A stretch of DNA of 64,000 nucleotides from VFZP01 sp043755595. GTDB lineage: Bacteria > Acidobacteriota > Terriglobia > Bryobacterales > Bryobacteraceae. The DNA is taken from the NCBI GenBank assembly GCA_043755595.1, contig JAYUSQ010000294.1, forward strand, positions 1 through 64,000, written 5' to 3'. A program made the translations under genes and the position numbers. The notes beneath the pieces are model-generated. The model saw only the letters and a program-made list of their open reading frames with translations, ran no database searches and was not told where the DNA came from. This document shows, piece by piece, positions 16,628 to 25,443 of the stretch (position 1 is the first letter of the stretch; each line of letters starts with the position of its first letter).

Positions 16628-17853
16628 TCGGCCACCACTTCAAACAGGTTTTCGCGCGAGCCCAGATAGAATTTTTCTCCCGCCTGTAGCTGGTGTCCCT
16701 GTCCCGCCGCGATGCGTTGACCCGATGCGGTGAACGTGCCGTTGCTCGACCACGAGTCCTCAAGAATCACCTCGCCCCCCGCGTCGCACGTCAACTGGCA
16801 GTGGCGTTTCGATACCTGCGTAGCGTCATGTGGGAACACGAGATTGGAAACGGCGGCGTCGCGGCCGATCACGCAAGGTTTGGACGACAAGGGAATCTTC
16901 TGACCCGCGAATGGCCCGGCAACGCAACGGAGCATCATGCGTTTCGAGGCTGCGTGGGCGGGCGCCGGACGTGGTGCAGCCGGGCGATAGCCAAGCCGGA
17001 TCGTCGCATTCGTCACGGCCTTGCGCGCGCGTTTGTTGAACGAGGCGAACAACGCGATCGCCGCGAGTGCGAAGGTGGCGCCTTGCGTGAGGGAGATCGC
17101 CCCGCTTGAGCTTTCCGCTGCCGGTGCGCAGGCATCGCTCGCGGCAGTGTAGGGAATCTTCAGCCGGTCCAGTTCCACAATCAATTCGTCGATCGCAATG
17201 GCCAAGTTCACGCCTTCCGCGAACGCCCTGTTCTTGTCCAAGGCTGTGAGCGCCTTCGACACGATGACGCCCGCCACGCGCCCGCACGCGTCGAACATCG
17301 GGCCGCCGGAGTTACCTGAATTGACGGCGGCGGTCGTTTGAATGTGATTCACCGGCGGCTCATCTTTCGCGTCGCCCGGCTTCGATAGGAATTTGCTGAG
17401 AATCCCCTTCGAGATGGAGGGAACCAGAGCGCCGGCCGCGTCGCTCACATTGCGGGAAGCGCCGGGAAAGCCCACCACCCAAAGATCCTGGCCTTCGGTA
17501 AGCAGCTTGCGCGGAGCGCGCGCGGGCGGCGTAATGCTTAATGGCTTCTCCAGTTCAAGGATGGCCAAATCCTTGTGCCCGGCTCCAAGGACCTTGGTTA
17601 CGAAGATCGCTTCTTTTTCCGAGAGGATCACGGCGATCTTCAGATCCGGGCCCGGCTTGATTGGGCAGCAAACATGGGCGTTGGTCACCACGTGTGTTGG
17701 GTCGACCGGAAAGCCGCTGCCGAGACTCGCGCCCTTCTTGCCGTCCATCGCGTATTCGGCCACGATGAACACCGCTTGACTCTTCATCGTTTCGACGACA
17801 GGAGCGGCAGGCATCGGCGCGATCAATGCGAGAGCGAGGAAGACGCGTTTCAT
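16624..17853 (-). CDS. Trypsin-like protease fused to an FHA domain
   Basis: A 409-residue membrane protein of unusual order: signal peptide (1-17), a trypsin/HtrA-like protease with triad His60 (TNAHVCC), Asp95 (HKDLAIL) and Ser182 (GNSGGP), a hydrophobic helix near 255-275 (ATFALAAIALFASF), then a C-terminal FHA domain at about 310-405 (VIGRDAAVSN, SKRHCQL, SWSSNGTF). The layout places the protease outside the inner membrane and the phosphothreonine reader in the cytoplasm. It could relay kinase state to periplasmic proteolysis or the reverse. It starts ATGA-coupled to the upstream phosphatase. Domain calls are firm; the relay role is inferred. Confidence 0.88.
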   Translation of the reverse strand: MKRVFLALALIAPMPAAPVVETMKSQAVFIVAEYAMDGKKGASLGSGFPVDPTHVVTNAHVCCPIKPGPDLKIAVILSEKEAIFVTKVLGAGHKDLAILELEKPLSITPPARAPRKLLTEGQDLWVVGFPGASRNVSDAAGALVPSISKGILSKFLSKPGDAKDEPPVNHIQTTAAVNSGNSGGPMFDACGRVAGVIVSKALTALDKNRAFAEGVNLAIAIDELIVELDRLKIPYTAASDACAPAAESSSGAISLTQGATFALAAIALFASFNKRARKAVTNATIRLGYRPAAPRPAPAHAASKRMMLRCVAGPFAGQKIPLSSKPCVIGRDAAVSNLVFPHDATQVSKRHCQLTCDAGGEVILEDSWSSNGTFTASGQRIAAGQGHQLQAGEKFYLGSRENLFEVVAE

Positions 17854-18827
17854 TTCCTAAGCTCCTTCGGCGTCGGCGCCGGAAGACCGGGCCGATGAGG
17901 GCGCGGCGGCAACGGAGGCAACTGGCAGCAGGTGTAGAACCAGGCCCCGGCTGCCAACGCGGTGATCAGAAGAACCCCACCCAAGGCGATCGCCGGGATG
18001 AACAGCCGTGATGGACGGGGCGGCGGCGCTGGTTCGATCCTGACCGTCTGCGGGAGCGGCGCCGCCTTGCGGTACGGGGCCAGCGCCAGCACCGTGACGT
18101 TGTCCTGATGCTCCGCCTGTTTGTGCACGACTGCCGCCACTAACGAATCGCAGCGCTCTTGCGGTGAGCCCTTCATCGCAGCCGTCATCTCTTCCGGCGC
18201 CAGGGTCTTGAACAGCCCATCGCTGGCGAGCACCACATAATCAAGCGCGTTCAGCGGCAACGGGCGCGCGCTCCGGTCGACATGCGTGAGCGGTGAAACG
18301 CCAAGAAAACTGGTGAGCGAATCGCGTTGCGGGTCGGCGAGCGCGGCCTCTTGCGTGATCTGTCCCGATGCCGCGCGGGCATCCAGATCGCGTGCGCGGA
18401 CGTGTGGCGTGTTGAGGGCGGCGAACGTGCGCGAGTGAAACAGGAACAACGCGCTATCGCCCACCGAGATCCACTCCAGCCCTTCCTCGCGCAGCACCGC
18501 GGCTACCAACGTGGTCCCCAGGTTGCCAGTTGCGTTGTGTTGCGCCGCGAGCTCACAGACCGCCGCATTGGCCGATGCGAGTGAGCGCTTCAGCGCATCC
18601 GCCACGCTCTCCGCCGGAGTCTTGGCGCGATAGGCGGCCAGGAATGCAGCTAACGCCGCGCGGCTCGCCAAGTCGCCATGCGCCAAGCCCCCCATGCCAT
18701 CCGCCAGCACCGCGAGCAAGCCGGCGTGCGCCACAAACTCCGCTTCAAACGGATTCGAGAATCCAAACGCGTCCTGTTGACTGGAGCGTGCGCCGATGTG
18801 TTGGGCGTTGCCGAACGAGTAGTTCAT
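17850..18827 (-). CDS. PP2C-type phosphatase with C-terminal membrane anchor
   Basis: A 325-residue PPM phosphatase with SQQDAFG, VLADGMGGLAHG, GDSALF, ASDGLFKTL and QDNVTVL metal-site motifs, then a basic Pro-rich linker and one membrane helix (LFIPAIALGGVLLITALAAGAWF) with a short Pro-rich external tail. ATG at 18827 was chosen because it follows the upstream TGA after one base; a start at 18857 would overlap that gene by 29 bases. It is the second phosphatase of the operon and the only one tethered to the membrane, presumably beside the channel complex. Confidence 0.9.
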   Translation of the reverse strand: MNYSFGNAQHIGARSSQQDAFGFSNPFEAEFVAHAGLLAVLADGMGGLAHGDLASRAALAAFLAAYRAKTPAESVADALKRSLASANAAVCELAAQHNATGNLGTTLVAAVLREEGLEWISVGDSALFLFHSRTFAALNTPHVRARDLDARAASGQITQEAALADPQRDSLTSFLGVSPLTHVDRSARPLPLNALDYVVLASDGLFKTLAPEEMTAAMKGSPQERCDSLVAAVVHKQAEHQDNVTVLALAPYRKAAPLPQTVRIEPAPPPRPSRLFIPAIALGGVLLITALAAGAWFYTCCQLPPLPPRPHRPGLPAPTPKELRK

Positions 18828-18828
18828 C

Positions 18829-19380
18829 TCATTGCCAGGAAAAACTTGCGTCGACAAACGGCACGAGCATGAGCTTGGTCTTGCCCAATCGGATCACGTC
18901 GCGCGGCGCCAGTTGCACGGGCGACATCGCCATCGTGCCGTTGACATAGCAAAGCCCGCGCGCATCGCCAGGCATCAGCCAGAACGATTGCTGCCCCGGT
19001 TCAAACGCGACGCTCGCGTGCTTCTGCCGCGAAATTGTGTCGTCGCCGGAAAGCGCGATATCCATCGACGCATCGCGGCCGATGAAATTATTCTCAGAGC
19101 GAATCCGAAAGTCGCGCCCACGGTCAGGCCCGTCGATGCAGACCAGCCAGCCCACAACCGGGTCAATACCGAGTCGTTCTTCGACGAGACGCCGCGTGGC
19201 CCCCGCAGGCGGACCGCTGACGACGGCGGCCGGCGGGCGCATGGGAATGGTCTTGGCAGCGCCGCCAGACATCAGAGGCACCGTAGGCTGTGGAGAGCCC
19301 AAGTCCAACGGCACGCCGCAATAGGGGCATGAGCCGTGTTTGGATTCATCGAAAAAATGACTGGCGTTGCACTGAATCAT
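18829..19380 (-). CDS. Zinc-ribbon plus FHA protein
   Basis: A 183-residue cytoplasmic protein. An N-terminal zinc ribbon is suggested by MIQCNASHFF and CPYCG; a disordered Pro/Ala linker leads to an FHA domain at about 80-180 (NFIGRDASMDIAL, TISRQKHASV, CYVNG). FHA domains bind phosphothreonine, so it should dock onto targets of the operon's kinase. The middle part GWLVCIDGPDRGRDF resembles the lead strand of FHA domains. It sits 7 bases after the ExbD-like gene and 1 base before the membrane phosphatase. Confidence 0.87.
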   Translation of the reverse strand: MIQCNASHFFDESKHGSCPYCGVPLDLGSPQPTVPLMSGGAAKTIPMRPPAAVVSGPPAGATRRLVEERLGIDPVVGWLVCIDGPDRGRDFRIRSENNFIGRDASMDIALSGDDTISRQKHASVAFEPGQQSFWLMPGDARGLCYVNGTMAMSPVQLAPRDVIRLGKTKLMLVPFVDASFSWQ

Positions 19381-19387
19381 AGGTTTC

Positions 19388-20179
19388 TCATTTCTGGGCG
19401 GGCGGGGGCGGGTTCAAGCGGGCCTTGTTCCGTTCCTGGAAGTCGGCCGCGTATTCGGGCTGCGGCTCAAAGACAAATTTTTCCTCAGCGGTCAGTTTCA
19501 ACACGCCGACGAATACGACAGACTTGGGCTGGGGAATGCTCACAGTGGGTAGGAGCCAGAAGCCCTTCTCCTGGGCGGCGAAAACATTGACGATCTGGGC
19601 GGGTTCTGGATTGCCATTGGCGTCCAAAAATTTGTAATAGACTTCATACTCGCCGCCCAGGGGCACGTCGCGCACCATCCAGATGTCATTGCAGGGGCCC
19701 GAGCCGCAACTGAGGAATTCATCGCCAATAAACCTCGAGCTCTGCACTTTGGCAGCGTCGGGCGGCTCGATCTTACCGCCTTTGTCGAGTGCGCCTCGAA
19801 ATCGAAGATACAGATCTACCCTATGATTCGCTGTACTCCATCCCATATTTACGAGAAAGGGGCGTCTCATTCTCAGCCCGTCGGCTTCCTTGCGCGCGCT
19901 GTCCAACTGATTTTTCTGGTCCTGATAATCCTTCGTGACCTTGTCCAACCGGTCTTTAATATCGCCGCCGCCCGGAATCTTTTCCAGTTGTTTGTTGATC
20001 GCTTCCATCTCGCGCATCGCCGCCTGGTATCGCTTCTCGATATCGGCTGCCGTAGCGCCTGCGGGTTTCCAGTAAGGAAACAACACGAGCATCAGAAAGC
20101 AGAACGCCCCCAGCGCGCCGCACAGAATGTCCAGCAGCGACATATTGAAGATGTTGACTTCGCGGTTGCGGGATTTCAT
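19388..20179 (-). CDS. TolR/ExbD/MotB-like partner of the channel protein
   Basis: A 263-residue single-pass membrane protein. Its only membrane helix (FNMSLLDILCGALGAFCFLMLVLF, about 11-34; shown here in parts: MSLLDILCGAL then GAFCFLMLVLF) carries Asp17 in the LLDIL context, aligning with the proton-carrying Asp of TolR and ExbD. A coiled coil follows (about 45-105, with EKRYQAAMREMEAINKQLEK), then a beta-rich external domain of no known family. There is no OmpA peptidoglycan-binding domain. Gene order directly after the ExbB/MotA-like gene, 8 bases apart, supports a two-part ion-driven stator. The stator role is inferred. Confidence 0.7.
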   Translation of the reverse strand: MKSRNREVNIFNMSLLDILCGALGAFCFLMLVLFPYWKPAGATAADIEKRYQAAMREMEAINKQLEKIPGGGDIKDRLDKVTKDYQDQKNQLDSARKEADGLRMRRPFLVNMGWSTANHRVDLYLRFRGALDKGGKIEPPDAAKVQSSRFIGDEFLSCGSGPCNDIWMVRDVPLGGEYEVYYKFLDANGNPEPAQIVNVFAAQEKGFWLLPTVSIPQPKSVVFVGVLKLTAEEKFVFEPQPEYAADFQERNKARLNPPPPAQK

Positions 20180-20187
20180 CGCGATAT

Positions 20188-21003
20188 CTACTTGCCTTCG
20201 TACAGCCGGTTGATCAGGTTGCGCAGTGTATAGTCTCCGGCCAGATTAACGGCGGTCTCTTCTTTTTCCTGCACAAGTTGCATGATGAAAACGAGAATGG
20301 CGCTTTGACCCAGAGCGACCATCGTGCAATCGAAACCAACGCCCAGCGTGCGGGCTACTTCCTTGATGTTCAACTCCGAAGAGTTGCCGGCCTCAGACAA
20401 CGACGCGCCTAATCCGTACACAGTGCCAATGAAACCCAACGTCGGCACCAGCCACGCTACAAACCGCACGATGCCGTATTTCATCTCCACACGATGGGCG
20501 ATCAGTTCAAGACTGCTGTTCATCACCGACGCCGTCTGGTCTGTCGACCGGCTCGATTGGAATTGCAAAATCGCTAGATTGATCAGCGACGGCAGGTAGC
20601 CACTCTCGCCATCGAACTCGCCTGCCACGCGGCGGCGATAGGGAGCGAGGTCGCGCGACTGCAGGACCGTCTCTTCATCCTCCGGCAACAGGTGAGCATG
20701 TATGTACGCCGTCTCGCGCACTGCCGAGCGCCATCGCACGAACAACTCACCCAGCCCGATGAAGAACACGATATGCATGATGTTCTGAATCGTCAGCGGA
20801 TAGGGGAAATGCTTGGAGCCGTAATCGAGAATCAGCACCGCGGTGCGGCCGCTTAAGACCACAGACGCTACGGCGACGAACGCGACGCCAGCCAGCGCCG
20901 ACAGAATCATCATGTGGCCGCGATTAGGCCGCTCAAAAAAACTGGCTGCGGTCATGGAAGGCGGCGGCGTTTGCGGGGACGGCACGGCTTGGGTGGGCTG
21001 CAT
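20188..21003 (-). CDS. MotA/TolQ/ExbB-family proton channel protein
   Basis: A 271-residue membrane protein with helices near 32-52, 70-92, 165-195 and 225-245. The family signature is VPTLGFIGTVYGLGASL, containing the conserved Pro and Gly/Thr of the ExbB pore helix, followed by the second pore helix TMVALGQSAILVFIMQLV. Such proteins form pentameric proton-driven stators with a TolR/ExbD/MotB partner, here the next gene. A strong AGGAG lies 6 bases before the ATG. The N-terminal tail is Pro-rich. There is no tonB, tolA or flagellar gene nearby, so the driven partner is unknown. Confidence 0.88.
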   Translation of the reverse strand: MQPTQAVPSPQTPPPSMTAASFFERPNRGHMMILSALAGVAFVAVASVVLSGRTAVLILDYGSKHFPYPLTIQNIMHIVFFIGLGELFVRWRSAVRETAYIHAHLLPEDEETVLQSRDLAPYRRRVAGEFDGESGYLPSLINLAILQFQSSRSTDQTASVMNSSLELIAHRVEMKYGIVRFVAWLVPTLGFIGTVYGLGASLSEAGNSSELNIKEVARTLGVGFDCTMVALGQSAILVFIMQLVQEKEETAVNLAGDYTLRNLINRLYEGK

Positions 21004-21013
21004 GGTTCTCCTG

Positions 21014-21439
21014 TTATTGGCCGCAACTGGGGCAGGGGCGGCCGGTGCTCTTGATGTCGCCGCAGCGGCAGCGCATCAGATTGACGCCGGTTTCAAAACG
21101 TTTGCCTTTGGGCGATCCCGCTTTCGCGGCGGCCGGCGCAGGCGGCGCGATGGGGCCCATCTTGCGGCGGATGGCGGCGACGACGTCGGCCACGCTCAAA
21201 GAAACTCCACCGAATTTTACGTAGTCTCCGGGGTTCAGCTTCTCTTGCGTGATGGGCGATTCCACGCCGCCCCGGACCGCGAAGGTACCGTTACTCGATT
21301 GACAGTCCGTCACGAAAATTCGTTCTCCGTCAAGCAGCGTCACTTCGGCGTGAATGCGGCTGACCGACGCGTCAGCCACAGGGATGTCGGCCGACGGATC
21401 GCGCCCGATGGTGAATTTCGTTTTGCTGGTGCTGGACAT
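21014..21439 (-). CDS. FHA domain protein with C-terminal zinc ribbon
   Basis: A 141-residue protein: FHA domain (about 5-90; FTIGRDPSADIPV, VSRIHAEV, CQSSNGTF), an Ala/Pro linker, and a C-terminal zinc ribbon (CRCGD, CPSCGQ). ATG at 21439 is preceded by CCGGAGCGG; 25 further in-frame codons upstream are Arg-rich and lie in the divergent promoter gap. It is the first gene of the eight-gene operon. Its layout mirrors that of the 183-residue FHA protein, with the ribbon at the opposite end, suggesting two readers for different partners. Confidence 0.87.
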   Translation of the reverse strand: MSSTSKTKFTIGRDPSADIPVADASVSRIHAEVTLLDGERIFVTDCQSSNGTFAVRGGVESPITQEKLNPGDYVKFGGVSLSVADVVAAIRRKMGPIAPPAPAAAKAGSPKGKRFETGVNLMRCRCGDIKSTGRPCPSCGQ

Positions 21440-21517
21440 CCGCTCCGGCTTACCTCTCTTTCCTTTAGTGACTGAGCGCGGCGAAGTATCACGCCTGCGC
21501 GGTAAGATGGGCAAAAC
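21440..21517. promoter_or_regulatory. Shared 78-bp gap between stator and CHAT operons
   Basis: The stator/FHA operon (minus) and the CHAT/sigma operon (plus) start 78 bases apart, so their promoters must overlap or lie back to back. I see no clear -10/-35 pair or palindrome. Co-regulation is likely from the geometry alone. Confidence 0.45.
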
Positions 21518-24140
21518 GTGGAGGCATCTCGAACAGTAGCGGTAGCCGGCCTGTTGCTGTGGCTGCTGCTTCCCGGAGCGCCTCTCGCTCGTAGCGGCCC
21601 GGCAGACGAAGCCCAGCGCGCGCTTGATGAGGCGGGTAAATTAATCGCCCGGGGAACGCCTGCCGACCGCGAGAAAGCCCGGCAAGTCCTGCGGGGCCCC
21701 CTGGAGTGGAGCCGCCGAACCGGCGACAAGACAGTCGAATCCCGGGCCACGGCGCTGACGGGCAATACCTACAATGCCGACAACGAACCGCGCCTTGCCA
21801 TTCAGTGGTACCAGCAATCTTTGCGCGCCGCGCAGTTGGCCGGTGACGAGCGTCAACGTGTCCGAGCTCAACACAACATCGCCGTGCAGCACTGGATTCT
21901 CGGCGATGCGGCGCGAGCGCTGGAAGAGTACCGGACGATTCTGCCAGCCCGCCGGGCGATGAATGACCAGCCGGGGCTCGGCTACACCTGGCTCGGTATC
22001 GCGGCGGCGCGGTATTCTTTGGGCGACACTGCGGGCGCGCTGGATGGCTATCGCCAGGCGCTCGAAATCTGGACCGCCACCAATGACGCCGGCAATCAGG
22101 CACAGGCGCGGAGCAGCTTGGGTTTGATTCTCGACGAACTGGGAGACGAGGCGGGCGCCCGCCGCGAGTACGATCAAGCGCTCGCTTTGTGGCGCCAGGC
22201 GAAGCTTTCCGCCGGCGAGGGGATGACGCTGAACAACCGCTGCCTCTGGTCGATCGGGCGGCGCGAATATCGCGAGGCGATCGATTTCTGTGAGCGGGCT
22301 TTCCCGTTGCTCGATGCCGCTGGAGATCGCCGAGGGCGCGCCTACGTTTGGCACAACCTCGGCAGCGCGCGGGCGGGGGCCGGAGAGCATCGCCGCTCGG
22401 TGGAATTGTTCGAACGTGCGCTCGCGGCCAAGCGCGAAATCGGCGATCGTTGGGGCGAGGCTGCTTCCCTGCAAGCAGCCGGCGAAAGCCTGATTGCGCT
22501 GGGAGAAAGTGGGCCAGGCCGCGCGCACATTCTCGCAGCCTTGCAACTGCGTCAAACCGTCGGCGACCGCGCCGGCCAGACTCAAACGCTCGGTGTTTTG
22601 GCGCGCCTGCATCGTGACGCCGGTGAGCTGCCCGCTGCACTCGCCCGTATTCAAACACTGCGGTGGCGCGCATTGAAACGACCAGGTCCAGCTTTGCCAG
22701 CCAAGACCGCCGCGCCAGTTTCTTCGCAGGGCGGCGTGACTACTATGAGTTGCTGGCCGACATCCTGGCGCGGCTAGGCCGGCATGGCGAAGCGATCGAA
22801 GTAGCGGAACGTGCGCGAGGGCGTCAGTTGCTTGACCGTCTGGCCGACAGCCTCGCCGGAGTGCAGCGCGATATCGATCCAGCGTTGGCGCTACGCCGTC
22901 GCAATCTCGAACAGCGATTGCATGCCCGCTCGGAACGTTTGCAGCGGTTAGGCGCTAGCGCCAAGCTCGCCGAACGTAGGGCGGCGCTCGCCGAAGTGGA
23001 TGCCCTGTTGTCTGAGTCTCAGCAATTGGAAGAGCGCATCCGCCGCGCCAGCCCTCGTTTCGCGACGCTCACGCAACCGCCGGTAGTGCGCTTCGCTGAG
23101 GTGCGGCAACTCCTTGGTCCAGACGACGCACTGTTGCAGATTATGGCCGGCCGCGAACGCAGTCACGCCTGGTTCATCACTCCCACGCAAGTGAAACATG
23201 CTGTGCTGCCGGCGCGCGATGAACTGGAGAAGCGCACGCGTGCGATGTTCGATGCAGTGTCCACACGGGCGAATGTCGAGGCCGAGAGCGCGGAATTGGC
23301 GCGTGTTCTGCTCGGCCACTTTCAAGGCTCCATGGCTCCGGTGCGGCGCTTGCTGATCGCAGCCGATGGCGCCGTGGAATCGGTTCCCTTCGCGGCGCTC
23401 ACGCCCGCTCTCGAAGTGGTTCAACTCCCATCCATCCCGCGCTCGCGCTGCTCAGATTCGAACGACCGCGCCGTGCGGCCCCACCGAAAGCGCTCGCGAT
23501 TATTGCCGACCCCATCTTTTCAAGCCCACTGGCGGGCGCTGCAGCGCAACCCGGCGATTTGCCTCGGCTACGGTTTTCGCGCATCGAAGCCGACCGCGTG
23601 TCGGAAGCCGCGAAGTCTCTGGGGCCCGCCACCATGGCGCTGGAATTCGGAGCGTCGCGCGCCTGGCTTGATCGCACGCCGCTGAAGGATTTTCGCATTA
23701 TCCACTTTGCGACGCACGCCCTCGCCAACACCAACCGTCCCGCGCTTTCCGGCGCCCAGCTTGCGCGGTACGATTCCTCGGGCCAGCCTGTGGACGGCTT
23801 CCTCCGCCTGCCGGAAATTTACGGCATGGAATTGCACGCGCGGCTCGTGGTGCTAAGCGCCTGCCGGTCAGCCACTGGCGCGGACTTGCCGGGCGAAGGG
23901 CTGGTCGGTCTGACGCGTGGATTTCTCTATGCCGGCGCTGCGGCTGTTGTCGCTACGCTATGGGATGTGGACGACCGCGCCACCGCCGAACTGATGCAAC
24001 GTTTCTACGAAGGCTTCGCCGTGCGCCGGCAGCCGCCGGGCCAAGCCTTGCGAGACGCACAGGCCGCCATACGCGCCGATCCCCGCTGGAAGCATCCTTA
24101 TTACTGGGCTGGCGTGACGTTGCATGGGGAGTGGCGATGA
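21518..24140 (+). pseudogene. TPR-CHAT protease-like protein with two frameshifts
   Basis: Joined across two lesions it encodes 874 residues: a signal-like N-terminus (VAGLLLWLLLPGAPLA), TPR repeats to about 385, the linker SFFAGRRDYYELLADIL typical before CHAT domains, and a C-terminal CHAT (caspase-like) domain with catalytic His in IIHFATHAL and Cys in VVLSACRSATG. One base is missing near 22661-22664 (after IQTL) and another near 23436-23438 (after LPSIP). Restoring both makes the length exactly divisible by three. Both sites are short G or C runs, suggesting recent slippage or base-calling error. Start is GTG. It heads the operon with the sigma factor, coupled by ATGA. Confidence 0.82.
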
Positions 24141-24709
24141 ACCGGTCGCCGCTGGGCCGCGAAGAATTCGACGCGCTATTGGCGCGGCTGGATACCGATC
24201 GTGAACGCGCCGCCGCCGGTTACGAGGCTTTGCGCGAGCGGCTCCTGCGATATTTCGAGTGGGAAGGCACGGCCGACGCAGGCGAACTAGCCGATGAAGC
24301 GTTGACCCGGTTGGCGCGCCGTATCGCCGCTGGTGAGGCCGTGCAGAGTCTGCCCAGTTACGCGGCCGGTATCGCGCGGCTATTGGCGCTGGAGCATAAA
24401 CGGGAAGTTCGCAGGCGTGAACCTGTAGTGCCGATGAGTAGCCCGGCAATCCATGCCGCAGAGCCCGATACCGTCAGTCCGCAGACAGAACGCTGCCTGG
24501 AGCGCTGCCTTGAAGAGCTGGCGCCCGAAAGCCGCTCGCTCATCCTGCGTTACTACGACGGCGATGCAGGCGCTCGCATTAAAAACCGGAATGCATTGGC
24601 AAGGGAATTGGGGATTTCACTGAATTCACTTAGAAATCGCGCGTTACGCCTCCGTGACCGGCTGGAGAAATCTTTGAATGAATGTTTGCGCGAGACGGAT
24701 CGGGGCTAA
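24137..24709 (+). CDS. ECF-like RNA polymerase sigma factor
   Basis: A 190-residue protein with the sigma-70 region 2/4 arrangement. The region 2 part is divergent (GYEALRERLLRYFEWEG, ADEALTRLARR, a position corresponding to the D-x-x-Q-E-x-F helix). Region 4 is clearer: LEELAPESRSLILRYYDGD, then the helix-turn-helix ALARELGISLNSLRNRALRLRDRLE. It belongs to the group paired with CHAT proteins in Acidobacteria and similar phyla. The ATG overlaps the CHAT stop (ATGA). It may direct transcription of its own operon or the facing stator operon. Confidence 0.85.
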   Translation: MNRSPLGREEFDALLARLDTDRERAAAGYEALRERLLRYFEWEGTADAGELADEALTRLARRIAAGEAVQSLPSYAAGIARLLALEHKREVRRREPVVPMSSPAIHAAEPDTVSPQTERCLERCLEELAPESRSLILRYYDGDAGARIKNRNALARELGISLNSLRNRALRLRDRLEKSLNECLRETDRG

Positions 24710-24738
24710 GCGACACATATGAATATAGGGATCGATGG

Positions 24739-25443
24739 ATGAATCCTCTTTTGTCGAAGTATGAAACGGAAATCAACTATCTTCTCCATCGCCTGAGCCC
24801 GGCTGAGCGCGAGCGGTTCGGCCAGCGTGTGGTGGAAGACGCCGAGTCGTTTGACCGGGTGCGCGAAGCGGAGATTGAGTTGTACGATGCGCACGCGCGC
24901 GGTGAGATGCCGCCGGAACTGCGCGACGATTTTGTCTTTCACCTGTTGAATACCCCGGCACAAATCGAGCGGCTCCGCGTGGCCGAAGCCCTCCTGCGCA
25001 AGAAGCGGCCCGTTCGTATTCCGGTCTTCGCCTATTGGGCGCTCGCGGCCGGTGTGTTATTGGGTTTGAGTTTCGTGCCTCGCTTCTTGCGGAACTCGTC
25101 GGGCAAGTCCGCGGAGAATCAGGCTGTGGTGTTGCGGCTGAGTTTGCAGCAAACTCGTTCGGCCGCTGCGGCGATTCCGGAATTCGCCGTCAGCGGGAGT
25201 GCTGGCCCGGTGGAAATTCGCATCGCCTGGGATCCGGCCGAACCAGGTTCCGCGTTTCGAGCGGATATCAAGCGCGCCAGTGAGATCGTGTGGAAAAGCG
25301 TTGAACCGCTCCGGCCACAAGGGATCCCGCCGGAATTGATGCTGCGCATCGGGCCGGATGTACTGCGGCCTGGGTTGCACGAGATTGCGGTGCGATCGGC
25401 GTCGGGTGACCCAGTAGGATTTGCGGAGTTCCGCACCCAATGA
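24739..25443 (+). CDS. Anti-sigma-like single-pass membrane protein
   Basis: A 234-residue protein. The N-terminal cytoplasmic part (INYLLHRLSPAERERFGQRV, then EIELYDAHARGEMPPELR) follows the acidobacterial pattern of membrane proteins encoded directly after ECF sigma factors, with an acidic 'E/D-L-x-D-A-x-x-R-G' core. One membrane helix lies near 100-115 (VFAYWALAAGVLLGLSFVP), and the outer part is a beta-rich domain. It has no zinc-binding CHCC site, so anti-sigma function is inferred from position. ATG at 24739 starts 29 bases after the sigma stop; the VWA gene overlaps its end by ATGA. Confidence 0.65.
   Translation: MNPLLSKYETEINYLLHRLSPAERERFGQRVVEDAESFDRVREAEIELYDAHARGEMPPELRDDFVFHLLNTPAQIERLRVAEALLRKKRPVRIPVFAYWALAAGVLLGLSFVPRFLRNSSGKSAENQAVVLRLSLQQTRSAAAAIPEFAVSGSAGPVEIRIAWDPAEPGSAFRADIKRASEIVWKSVEPLRPQGIPPELMLRIGPDVLRPGLHEIAVRSASGDPVGFAEFRTQ

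Noticed and set aside
19388..21003. Zorya anti-phage system (ZorA/ZorB)
   Set aside because: The channel pair is similar in kind, but the partner lacks an OmpA domain, the channel lacks the long cytoplasmic tail of ZorA, and no ZorC, ZorD or ZorE gene is near.
13920..21439. Type VI secretion regulatory cluster (Ppk/Ppp/Fha)
   Set aside because: Kinase, phosphatase and FHA genes fit, but no TssB/C, ClpV, Hcp, VgrG, TssJ-M or TagF-like gene is present.
22655..23445. Programmed ribosomal frameshifting in the CHAT gene
   Set aside because: No slippery heptamer or downstream stimulatory structure at either site, and two separate shifts of the same kind are better explained by lost bases.
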